Of a DNA stretch of 20,785 bases, positions 14,816-20,785 are shown in pieces. The position numbers and the translations under genes are program-made. The notes under the pieces are model-generated. The model was not told the origin of the DNA and did not search any database. It saw only the letters and a program-made list of their open reading frames with translations. The stretch spans positions 1 to 20,785 of the forward strand of contig DATJJW010000262.1 in NCBI GenBank assembly GCA_035491935.1, given 5' to 3'. This DNA comes from DATJJW01 sp035491935 (GTDB taxonomy: Bacteria > Pseudomonadota > Alphaproteobacteria > ATCC43930 > CGMCC-115725). Each line of letters opens with the position of its first letter. The stretch's first letter is position 1.

Positions 14816-15553
14816 CTAATTCGGTTCCGATACGCGGGCCGGCGTGCCCGTGGCCGGCGTATCGGCCGGCTGCAAACTTGCTCTCGGTTGCTGCCGCTCG
14901 GTCAGGCCGAACAGGACGGCGGCGGCACCGCCGACGACGGTGCCGAGCCATAGCCCGGCCATGCAATCGCTGAGGAAGTGATAGTTGAGGCCGATGAGCC
15001 CGAAGATCACCAGCCCCGTCAGCAATACCGAGACCCAGCGCAGATGCGGGCGGGCGAACCACAGCACCGCCATGGGCGTCGCAATCAGCGTGGTATGGCC
15101 CGAAGGGAACGAGCCCCAGCCGATATCGCCATGAAACGGGAAGAAGCCGTAGACACCGTTGACGATGAGGGACGGGTTGTCGTGGTACCAGGTTTCCGGC
15201 CAGGCCCGGCCGAAGGCGAGCTTCAGCTCGTTCTTCGTGACATCCGCGACGACGGTCGCAATCGCCGCGGCGAGGAGCAACCTGGTCCAGGGCTTACGCC
15301 GCCAGCCGGACAAGATGGCCGCGCCCAGGCAGGCGATGCCGATGATCGAGAGCGGCTCCATCGCGGTGGCGACATTGGTCAGGCTCTCGAAAACGGCGGG
15401 ACCGCCGATCCCCATGATGAACGGATCACGCAGATGATCGTGCACGAACCAGGCGATCGGCCGGTCGAGATAGAGATATGCCAAGACGATGAGGGCGAAC
15501 CAGGCGAGGCTGAGCACGCTCAGCCTCTGCCAGTCGACATGCCGGAACAACAC
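14816..15553 (-). CDS. PAP2-family membrane phosphatase
   Basis: Type 2 phosphatidic acid phosphatase / acid phosphatase family protein of 245 residues with about six membrane helices. Such enzymes dephosphorylate lipid phosphates such as phosphatidate or undecaprenyl pyrophosphate; the substrate here is not known. Motif 1 is KLAFGRAWP (111-119, RP changed to WP), motif 2 is FPSGHT (149-154) with the catalytic-cycle His153, and motif 3 is NYHFLSD (190-196) with His192 and Asp196. The Arg that usually precedes His192 by six residues is Leu here. I recall this pattern from a PAP2 subgroup, so I do not read it as decay. The start is GTG 15553 with AGGGAG about 10 nt upstream. It lies between a histidine-phosphatase-like gene and clpA. 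Confidence 0.85.
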   Translation of the reverse strand: MLFRHVDWQRLSVLSLAWFALIVLAYLYLDRPIAWFVHDHLRDPFIMGIGGPAVFESLTNVATAMEPLSIIGIACLGAAILSGWRRKPWTRLLLAAAIATVVADVTKNELKLAFGRAWPETWYHDNPSLIVNGVYGFFPFHGDIGWGSFPSGHTTLIATPMAVLWFARPHLRWVSVLLTGLVIFGLIGLNYHFLSDCMAGLWLGTVVGGAAAVLFGLTERQQPRASLQPADTPATGTPARVSEPN

Positions 15554-15587
15554 TGAAGATCGGCTCCCTGCTAGCTAGCGCTCAGTC

Positions 15588-15632
15588 AGCGGCTCAAAGG
15601 GCAGCGGCTCAAAGGGCAGCCGTTCAGTGGGC
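15588..15632. repeat. Three tandem 15 bp repeats at the clpA stop codon
   Basis: AGCGGCTCAAAGGGC occurs twice without change (15588-15602, 15603-15617) and a third, diverged copy AGCCGTTCAGTGGGC (15618-15632) covers the last clpA codons and its TGA. Because the unit is a multiple of three, each copy places another TGA in the clpA frame. The repeats lie in the 70 bp between clpA and the PAP2 gene. Confidence 0.85.
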
Positions 15633-17954
15633 GTATTCCGGTTCCTTCTCCGTGTCGCCGCCATCGGCATTGTCATGCGGCTGCGGCGGGGTACGCGGAG
15701 CCGCGCTGGTGACGGCAAAGGACAGCTTGCCGTCCTTGACCGTGACCATGACCGTGCCGCCCTTGGCCAGCTTGCCGAACAGCAACTCTTCCGCCAGCGG
15801 CTTCTTGACCTGCTCCTGGATGACGCGGGCCAGCGGCCGGGCACCGTAGAGCCGGTCGTAGCCCTTCTCGCCCAGATAGTCGCGCGCCGCCTGGTCCAGC
15901 TCGATGGTGACGCCGCGATCGGCGAGCTGCGCCTCCAACTGCATGACGAATTTGTCGACCACGCGATGGATCGTCTCCTGCGACAAGGGCGCGAAGGAGA
16001 TGACACTGTCCAGCCGGTTGCGGAACTCCGGCGTGAACATGCGGTTGATCGCCTCGGTGTCCTCGCCCGTACGCACATCGCTGCCGAAGCCGATCGCCGG
16101 CTTCGAAAGCTCGGACGCGCCGGCATTGGTGGTCATGATCAGGATGACGTTGCGGAAATCGACCGTCTTGCCGTTATGGTCGGTGAGCCGCCCGTAATCC
16201 ATGACCTGCAGCAGCACGTTGAACAGGTCCGGATGCGCCTTCTCGATCTCGTCGAGCAGCAGCACGCAATGCGGGTTCTGGTCGACCGCGTCGGTCAGGA
16301 GGCCGCCCTGGTCGAAACCGACATAGCCCGGAGGCGCGCCGATCAACCGCGAGATCGTGTGCCGCTCCATGTATTCCGACATGTCGAAGCGCTTGAGCTC
16401 GATGCCCAGCGTACGTGACAGCTGGCGGGCCACCTCGGTCTTGCCGACGCCGGTCGGACCGGAGAACAGGTAGCAGCCGATCGGCTTCTCCGGATCGCGC
16501 AGCCCGGCACGCGCCAGCTTGATGGCGCTGGTCAGGCTGTCGATGGCGGCATCCTGACCGAAGACCATGGTCTTAAGGTCGCGCTCCAGGTTCTGCAGCA
16601 CTTCCTTGTCGTCGCGCGACACGCTCTTGGGCGGGATGCGCGCCATGGTCGCGATCACCGCCTCGATCTCCTTGGGCGTGATCGTCTTGCGGCGGCGGCT
16701 TTCCGGCACCAGCATCTGCGCGGCGCCGACCTCGTCGATGACGTCGATCGCCTTGTCCGGCAGCTTGCGGTCGTTGATGTAGCGCGCCGAAAGCTCGACC
16801 GCGGAGCGGATCGCCTCCATGGTGTAGCGCACCTTGTGGAACTTCTCGTAATAGGGCTTGAGGCCGCGCAGGATCTTGATCGAATCCTCGATCGAGGGCT
16901 CCGCCACGTCGATCTTCTGGAAGCGACGGACCAGCGCCCGGTCCTTCTCGAAATAGTTCCGGTATTCCTTGTAGGTCGTGGAGCCGATGCAGCGGATAGC
17001 GCCGCTGGCCAGTGCCGGCTTCAACAGGTTCGACGCATCCATCGCCCCGCCGCTGGTGGCGCCGGCGCCGATCACGGTGTGGATCTCGTCAATGAACAGC
17101 ACCGCGCCCGGGTGGTTCTCCAACTCCTGCAGCACGGCCTTCAGCCGCTCCTCGAAATCGCCGCGATAGCGCGTGCCGGCGAGCAGCGAGCCCATGTCGA
17201 GCGAGAAGATCACCGCATTCAGCAGCACTTCCGGCACCTCGCCCTGGACGATGCGGCGCGCCAGCCCCTCGGCGATGGCGGTCTTGCCGACGCCGGGGTC
17301 GCCGACATAGAGCGGGTTGTTCTTCGAGCGCCGGCACAGGATCTGCACCGTGCGGTCGACCTCGGCCTCACGGCCGATCAGCGGGTCGATCTTGCCGGTG
17401 CGCGCCTTTTTATTGAGGTTGACGCAATAGGCCTCGAGCGCGTCGTTGCCGCGCTTGGCGTTCTTCTCGGCCGCCGGTTCCTCCTCCGCGCCCTGGACGC
17501 GGCGGGCCTCGGAGCGGCCAGGGGCCTTGGCGATGCCGTGGGAGATATAGTTGACCGCGTCGAAACGGGTCATCTCCTGCTCCTGCAGGAAATAGATCGC
17601 GTGGCTCTCGCGCTCGGCGAACATGGCGACGAGCACGTTGGCGCCCGTCACCTCCTCGCGCCCCGACGACTGGACATGGATGGCTGCGCGCTGCAGCACG
17701 CGCTGGAAGCTCGCGGTCGGCTTCGCATCCTCGACATGGTTCGAAACCAGGCCGGCGAGGTCGTTTTCGATGTAATGGGTCAGGTCACGCTTCAGCTTGT
17801 CGATATCGACCGTGCAGGCGCGCAGCACCGCCACCGCGTCCTGATCCTCCGCCAGCGCCAGCAGCAGATGTTCCAGCGTCGCGTATTCGTGATGGCGTTC
17901 ATTGGCCAAAGCCAGGGCCCGATGCAGCGTCTTTTCCAGATTGCGGGACAGCAT
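15624..17954 (-). CDS. clpA: ATP-dependent Clp protease ATP-binding subunit ClpA
   Basis: AAA+ unfoldase that threads substrates into ClpP; with ClpS it handles N-degron proteins. The 776-residue product has the Clp N-domain (1-145; MLSRNLEKTLHRALALA is the typical start). D1 has Walker A GDPGVGKT (218-225) and Walker B VLFIDEIH (285-292). D2 has Walker A GPTGVGKT (499-506) and Walker B LLLDEIEK (565-572). The ClpP-docking loop is IGF at 621-623, where E. coli ClpA has IGL. The C-terminus ends in a charged tail. ATG 17954 is 8 bp after the clpS stop; AAGGAG at the end of clpS (17966-17971) is its likely ribosome site, so the two are coupled. No middle domain is present, so it is ClpA and not ClpB or ClpC. 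Confidence 0.97.
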   Translation of the reverse strand: MLSRNLEKTLHRALALANERHHEYATLEHLLLALAEDQDAVAVLRACTVDIDKLKRDLTHYIENDLAGLVSNHVEDAKPTASFQRVLQRAAIHVQSSGREEVTGANVLVAMFAERESHAIYFLQEQEMTRFDAVNYISHGIAKAPGRSEARRVQGAEEEPAAEKNAKRGNDALEAYCVNLNKKARTGKIDPLIGREAEVDRTVQILCRRSKNNPLYVGDPGVGKTAIAEGLARRIVQGEVPEVLLNAVIFSLDMGSLLAGTRYRGDFEERLKAVLQELENHPGAVLFIDEIHTVIGAGATSGGAMDASNLLKPALASGAIRCIGSTTYKEYRNYFEKDRALVRRFQKIDVAEPSIEDSIKILRGLKPYYEKFHKVRYTMEAIRSAVELSARYINDRKLPDKAIDVIDEVGAAQMLVPESRRRKTITPKEIEAVIATMARIPPKSVSRDDKEVLQNLERDLKTMVFGQDAAIDSLTSAIKLARAGLRDPEKPIGCYLFSGPTGVGKTEVARQLSRTLGIELKRFDMSEYMERHTISRLIGAPPGYVGFDQGGLLTDAVDQNPHCVLLLDEIEKAHPDLFNVLLQVMDYGRLTDHNGKTVDFRNVILIMTTNAGASELSKPAIGFGSDVRTGEDTEAINRMFTPEFRNRLDSVISFAPLSQETIHRVVDKFVMQLEAQLADRGVTIELDQAARDYLGEKGYDRLYGARPLARVIQEQVKKPLAEELLFGKLAKGGTVMVTVKDGKLSFAVTSAAPRTPPQPHDNADGGDTEKEPEYAH

Positions 17955-17962
17955 GGCGGGGC

Positions 17963-18289
17963 CTACTCCTTCTCCAGGGTACATTGCAGAGGGTGCTGGT
18001 GCTGGCGGGCGAAGTCCATGACCTGTGTCACTTTCGTCTCGGCGACCTCGTAGGTGAAGACACCACATATGCCGACGCCACGCCTGTGGACGTGCAGCAT
18101 GATCTGCTCTGCTTCCTGACGATTCTTTCCGAAAAACCTCTCCAAGATATGAACAACGAACTCCATAGGCGTGTAGTCGTCGTTCAGCATCAGCACTTTG
18201 TAGAGCGATGGCTTGCGGGTCTTGGGCTTGGTCTTGATGACGATGCCAGTCGAATGGCCTTCGTCGCCGCGCTTTTCGATATCGCTCAT
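17963..18289 (-). CDS. clpS: ClpS adaptor protein (N-degron recognition)
   Basis: Small adaptor that binds the first residue of N-degron substrates (Leu, Phe, Tyr, Trp) and hands them to the ClpA N-domain. The 108-residue product has an unstructured N-terminus (1-25) and the ClpS core with LYKVLMLNDDYTPMEFVV (29-46). Asn36, Asp37, Met42 and His68 match the alpha-amino-group and gate residues of E. coli ClpS (N34, D35, M40, H66, two positions earlier). GVGICGVFTYEVAETKV is also typical. ATG 18289 has no strong Shine-Dalgarno. Its last codons supply the ribosome site of clpA. I see no convincing promoter in the upstream 342 bp. Confidence 0.97.
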   Translation of the reverse strand: MSDIEKRGDEGHSTGIVIKTKPKTRKPSLYKVLMLNDDYTPMEFVVHILERFFGKNRQEAEQIMLHVHRRGVGICGVFTYEVAETKVTQVMDFARQHQHPLQCTLEKE

Positions 18290-18631
18290 GCGTGTCTCAG
18301 GTCAGAGGCTTTCTATTCGCGTTGGACATCTCGATGGGTACTGGACGGGAAGCCGGAGCCCCCCTGCCCAAGCCGGCACAGTAGCATAGGATTTGGCGCC
18401 GTCCACGCCCTAGCATAGCCGATGCCGGATGCGATGCGGAGAGGCGCCGAAGGTGCTTGCGACAAGTACTAGCGGGGCGATGCGCTCTGCCTCGCCATGA
18501 GGTTTAGATGGCGCTCTCCAGCCCATGAAAAAAGGGGCCGGTCCGCATGGCGGCCAGCCCCTTTCCATATCTTGAAATCCGGATGGCCCGGGCGGAAGAC
18601 CCGCCCCGGCCCTGCCGGCGACCGGTTCGCT
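18290..18631. other. Intergenic region between clpS and the phasin gene
   Basis: 342 bp with no supported gene. It holds the phasin terminator (18528-18564), an inverted repeat GGGCGG-AAGAC-CCGCCC near 18590-18606, and a direct repeat TAGCATAG at 18382-18389 and 18411-18418 (29 bp apart). On the - strand TATGCT inside each repeat resembles a -10 box, but neither has a fitting -35. The clpS promoter must lie here, unless it depends on read-through. Confidence 0.6.
18528..18564 (-). terminator. Rho-independent terminator of the phasin gene
   Basis: Read on the - strand: stem AAAGGGGC (18564 to 18557), a GC-rich loop region with further pairing, stem GCCCCTTT (18538 to 18531), and the T-run TTTTTT continues to 18528. 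It starts 68 nt after the phasin stop and is well placed to stop the abundant phasin mRNA before clpS. Confidence 0.85.
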
Positions 18632-19318
18632 TTAGGCGACCGGCTTCAGGATCTTCTCGACCGCGACGTTGACGCGGGCGGTGACCGGCGCCAGCGCGTC
18701 GGTCGCGACCTTGACGCCCATCTCGCTCAGCTTGGTCGAATTGGCGACGAACTTGTCGAAGCTCGTCTTGGTGTAGTCGGTGTTGAGGTCGACGACGTCC
18801 TTGAAGGTCTTCGCGGTGAAGACGGCCTTGGCGGCGGCGGCGGCGCTCTCCATCGAAGCCTGGGTCAGGCTCATCACTTCCTTGGACATCTCCTCGATGC
18901 CCTTGGCGAAGACCTGGTTGGCCTGGATGAAAGCATCCATGTTGGCCTTGCTGAAAGCTGCGAAATCGTCATAGCCCTTGAACGGGGCGGTCGGCACGGC
19001 GGTCATAAGGTTTACCTTTGCGACGGGGGTTTTCACGGTTTTCTCGGAAGCGGCGGCGACCGGTGCGGCCGTGAGCGTCTCCGCGGCTTTCCTGGCTTCG
19101 GCCTCGACCACGGCGGCGGTCGTCTCAACCGTCTCCCTGGCTGTGTCGATAATCGTCCGCGTGGCCTTCTCGGTTTCGGCGGCGATGGTCTTCACGGGCT
19201 CGGGTTGCTCAACGACCGGCGGTACGCTGACGGCCGGCTTGGCTTCGACTGCGACGGGGGCCTTGGCCTTGGTGGCTGCGGGCTTCCGGACGGCAGGCTT
19301 TGGCGCGACTGGCTTCAT
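18632..19318 (-). CDS. Phasin (polyhydroxyalkanoate granule-associated protein) with a Lys/Pro/Ala-rich N-terminal extension
   Basis: Amphipathic helical protein that coats PHA granules. The 228-residue product has two parts. Residues 1-104 are low-complexity: a Lys/Pro/Ala segment (MKPVAPKPAVRKPAATKAKA) followed by a helical Glu/Thr/Ala-rich stretch. Residues 105-228 are the Phasin_2 domain (MTAVPTAPFKGYDDFAAFSK, then IEEMSKEVMSLTQASME and ending VEKILKPVA), which is the usual whole phasin length. ATG 19318 has GGAGAGG just upstream. Met105 (ATG 19006) has its own AAAGG 8 nt ahead and could start a short form. The basic extension recalls PhaF/AlgP-type nucleoid-binding tails, but that is only resemblance in composition. 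It has its own promoter with flanking repeats and a strong terminator, so it is a single-gene unit. Confidence 0.88.
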   Translation of the reverse strand: MKPVAPKPAVRKPAATKAKAPVAVEAKPAVSVPPVVEQPEPVKTIAAETEKATRTIIDTARETVETTAAVVEAEARKAAETLTAAPVAAASEKTVKTPVAKVNLMTAVPTAPFKGYDDFAAFSKANMDAFIQANQVFAKGIEEMSKEVMSLTQASMESAAAAAKAVFTAKTFKDVVDLNTDYTKTSFDKFVANSTKLSEMGVKVATDALAPVTARVNVAVEKILKPVA

Positions 19319-19370
19319 GTCCTCTCCATGTCGTATTGTCGCAATGCGCCATGGCACCGAAAGCACCATA

Positions 19371-19381
19371 TTGCATTGCAG
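19371..19381 (-). promoter_or_regulatory. Candidate PhaR-type operator, downstream of the phasin -10 box
   Basis: On the - strand it reads CTGC-AAT-GCAA, close to the CTGC-N3-GCAG type site reported for PhaR of PHA producers such as Paracoccus. It covers about +7 to +17 of the predicted phasin transcript, where a bound repressor would block initiation or early elongation. PhaR leaves DNA when PHA appears, so the phasin would be made only when granules form. The operator identity is inferred. Confidence 0.5.
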
Positions 19382-19394
19382 CAACGATACTCCG

Positions 19395-19423
19395 TATTTA
19401 AGACCCCTAAATAGGAGAGTCAA
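19395..19423 (-). promoter_or_regulatory. Sigma-70 type promoter of the phasin gene
   Basis: On the - strand TTGACT (19423 to 19418), 17 bp spacer, TAAATA (19400 to 19395). Both boxes are near consensus and the spacer is ideal, which is rare in such a high-GC genome and fits a very highly expressed gene. The expected start is near 19388, giving a leader of about 70 nt to the ATG at 19318. Confidence 0.7.
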
Positions 19424-19429
19424 CCATTA

Positions 19430-19444
19430 TTGTGCGGCGCACAA
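19430..19444 (-). promoter_or_regulatory. 15 bp palindrome upstream of the phasin -35 box (second candidate operator)
   Basis: TTGTGCG-G-CGCACAA is a perfect inverted repeat around one central base and has the same TGC-N3-GCA core as the site downstream of the -10 box. Its centre is 61 bp from the other, close to six helical turns. It is next to, not over, the -35 box. It is not a terminator: the A-run on + strand follows rather than a T-run. Confidence 0.5.
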
Positions 19445-19818
19445 AAAATTCTGCGCCCGCGAGATCGCGCACGGATGGGCGACGGTCACCCTTCGTTAAG
19501 GCATCCGCGTCATGGTTAATCCGCCCATACCATAGCGATTGCCTGAAGATCGCGGCTTCGCAATGCTGGGCATGAGCCCCGACAGGCCGTAAGGTCGCCG
19601 GACGGGGCGCTAGGCATGATCGGCCTTCCTTCCAACAAGCGCTTGATAAGGCGACTCCGCCGGCTCAGGGGTGGCTTTGGATAAAGCCGAATTTCAAGGA
19701 CGGCTGATAAAACTTTGATTCATTGGAAAATTCGTTTCGTTAATGTTATGGACAGATTGATGTTGTTTGCCTACCATGCCTCACGACGGGGCGAAGTGGA
19801 GCGGGATAGGAGGCAGGG

Positions 19819-20785
19819 GTGACAGGAAACGCCAATCCGGTGCGCCGTTTCGGCAAGGGGTGGGGCTGTGCGGTTGCAGGGTTTGCGATCGCCTTTGGAC
19901 TTGCCTGGAGTGGCGCGGCTCATGCCGGTTACGCCTCCATGATCGTCGACGGTACGACCGGCGAAGTCCTGAACGAGGTCAATCCGGATGCGATCAACCA
20001 TCCGGCATCGCTGACCAAGCTGATGACCATGTACATCGCCTTCAAGACCATGCAGGAAGGCCGGATGAACATGAACACGCAGCTTCATGTTTCGGCCTGG
20101 GCCGCCGGCAAATCGCCGACCAAGCTGAACCTGCGTGCCGGTACCACCGTCTCCATGCATGACTGCATCCTGGGCATGATCACCAAATCCGCCAATGACG
20201 CAGCGACGGTGGTGGCCGAGAATATCGGCGGCTCGGAAGCAGGCTTCGCCCAGATGATGAACGCCGAGGCCCGCCGCCTCGGCATGACCAACACCCATTA
20301 CGACAATGCCTCGGGCCTGCCGGACCCCGGCCAGATCACGACCGCCCGCGACCTGGTCAAGCTGTCGATGGCAGTCTATCGCGACTTCCCGCAGTATTTC
20401 CCGCTCTTCGCCACCCGTGAATTCGTGTTCCAGGGGCATATGGTCCATGGCCATAACAACCTGATGTACCATTATCCGGGCATGGACGGGCTGAAGACGG
20501 GCTTCATCAATGCCTCGGGCTTCAATCTGGCCTCGACCGCGGTGCGCGGCGGCCATCGCCTGTTCGGCGTGGTCATGGGCAGCACCTCGGCCGGTATCCG
20601 CGATCGTCTGATGGCGACCCTGCTCGACAATGGCTTCGCGCACAAGCCGACCGACCCGATCCTGGTCGCCGAGGCCGGCGGCGTGCGCCCCGGTGCCGCC
20701 CGTCGCATGTTGGCCTCGCTGTCGCCGATCGGCTCCGCCGAGGCTGCGACGCCGGTGGCACCGCGAAAGGCCCGCATCGCCGCGG
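19819..20785 (+). CDS. D-alanyl-D-alanine carboxypeptidase, S11 family (3' end outside the window)
   Basis: Low-molecular-weight penicillin-binding protein that removes the terminal D-Ala from peptidoglycan pentapeptides in the periplasm. 322 codons are visible. The start is GTG 19819 with AGGAGG 5 nt ahead. It has a signal peptide (basic NPVRRFGKGW, hydrophobic core, AHA cut after residue 36) and the three active-site motifs: SLTK (64-67) with nucleophile Ser64, SAN (124-126) and KTG (226-228). All three are intact. From about residue 280 on the sequence becomes Ala/Pro/Arg-rich (ending APRKARIAA at the edge), probably a linker to a C-terminal domain that the window cuts off; an SPOR-type domain is possible but not visible. 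It is divergent from the phasin. Confidence 0.93.
   Translation, partial: MTGNANPVRRFGKGWGCAVAGFAIAFGLAWSGAAHAGYASMIVDGTTGEVLNEVNPDAINHPASLTKLMTMYIAFKTMQEGRMNMNTQLHVSAWAAGKSPTKLNLRAGTTVSMHDCILGMITKSANDAATVVAENIGGSEAGFAQMMNAEARRLGMTNTHYDNASGLPDPGQITTARDLVKLSMAVYRDFPQYFPLFATREFVFQGHMVHGHNNLMYHYPGMDGLKTGFINASGFNLASTAVRGGHRLFGVVMGSTSAGIRDRLMATLLDNGFAHKPTDPILVAEAGGVRPGAARRMLASLSPIGSAEAATPVAPRKARIAA

Larger units (their letters stand above)
19319..19818. other. 500 bp divergent control region between the phasin and carboxypeptidase genes
   Basis: No supported gene. The left part (19319-19444) is the phasin promoter and leader with three inverted repeats; the third, ATTG-TCG-CAAT at 19335-19345, lies in the leader next to the ribosome site. 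The middle holds a hairpin with a GTAA loop (19576-19608), a 10 bp palindrome CAAGCGCTTG (19636-19645) and a perfect 6 bp stem-loop GGCTTT-GGAT-AAAGCC (19673-19688). The right part (about 19700-19760) is A/T-rich and probably holds the carboxypeptidase promoter, but I cannot pick clear -35 and -10 boxes. Confidence 0.55.

Noticed and set aside
14816..15553. PAP2 protein as a decayed phosphatase because the RP and SR residues are changed
   Set aside because: The PSGH, His and Asp residues are intact and the FGRxWPETW / NYHFLSD pattern is, as far as I recall, a normal subgroup feature.
16836..18053. 405-codon open frame on the + strand opposite clpA
   Set aside because: Shadow of clpA, which is unambiguous; no recognisable motif in the antisense product.
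18497..19414. 305-codon Gly-rich open frame on the + strand across the phasin gene
   Set aside because: Antisense to a phasin with its own promoter, ribosome site and terminator; Gly/Leu/Asp repeats follow from the reverse of Ala/Lys/Val codons.
19486..19526. TTAA...TTAA as a CtrA site upstream of the carboxypeptidase
   Set aside because: The two TTAA are 16 bp apart; CtrA sites need 7 bp.
19771..20643. 290-codon open frame on the - strand opposite the carboxypeptidase
   Set aside because: Shadow frame; the + strand product has SxxK, SxN and KTG motifs.
1..20785. tRNA, rRNA, CRISPR array, insertion sequence, prophage or toxin-antitoxin pair
   Set aside because: Looked for on both strands in all gaps; no cloverleaf, regular spaced repeats, transposase motif or phage gene was seen.

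Overview
The window is a high-GC chromosomal segment from an alphaproteobacterium. The likeliest home is a free-living, flagellated, polyhydroxyalkanoate-storing member of the Rhodospirillales or a relative. The support is a short flagellin, a DnaJ-fabI-aroC block next to pdxH, a clpS-clpA pair beside a phasin and a serine-type D,D-carboxypeptidase, a RidA plus FemAB-like (PF04339) plus DUF4153 run, and very high GC at third codon positions. This placement is inference from gene content; no rRNA or tRNA is present. I see no insertion sequence, prophage, CRISPR array or obvious genomic island, so the window reads as ordinary core genome with some unusual small-scale features.

Layout. 1-840 (-) is the 5' part of a flagellin gene cut by the window edge, with a leader holding two tandem hairpins. 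pdxH (1047-1667, -) is divergent from a + strand run: a zinc-finger-less DnaJ co-chaperone (1807-2721), fabI (2828-3640), aroC (3665-4783), sppA (4788-6560) and a YjbR/MmcQ-like gene (6580-6963). The spacing from fabI to yjbR is 24, 4 and 19 bp, which fits one transcript. Convergent to it, on the - strand, lie a membrane hybrid histidine kinase (6979-9729), a secreted protein just upstream of it (9819-10463), and a possible 41-codon ORF coupled to that by an ATGA overlap. Divergent again are ridA (10650-11117), a FemAB-like acyltransferase gene starting with TTG (11132-12289) and a DUF4153 membrane protein (12291-14144). On the - strand follow a histidine-phosphatase-like protein without its catalytic histidine (14166-14693), a PAP2 membrane phosphatase (14816-15553), clpA (15624-17954), clpS (17963-18289) and a phasin (18632-19318). 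A D-alanyl-D-alanine carboxypeptidase (19819 to the right edge, +) diverges from the phasin.

How the genes work together. ClpS delivers N-degron substrates to ClpA, which unfolds them for ClpP (not in the window). FabI and AroC supply fatty acids and chorismate. PdxH makes PLP, and RidA removes reactive enamine intermediates made by PLP enzymes. The carboxypeptidase and SppA act at the cell envelope. The phasin coats storage granules.

The most interesting regulatory sequence is the phasin promoter: a near-consensus sigma-70 promoter with a 17 bp spacer, flanked on both sides by TGC-N3-GCA inverted repeats that resemble PhaR-type operators. The phasin gene also has a credible internal start that would give a short isoform without its Lys/Pro/Ala-rich extension. 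Neither point proves a new system, but both can be tested.
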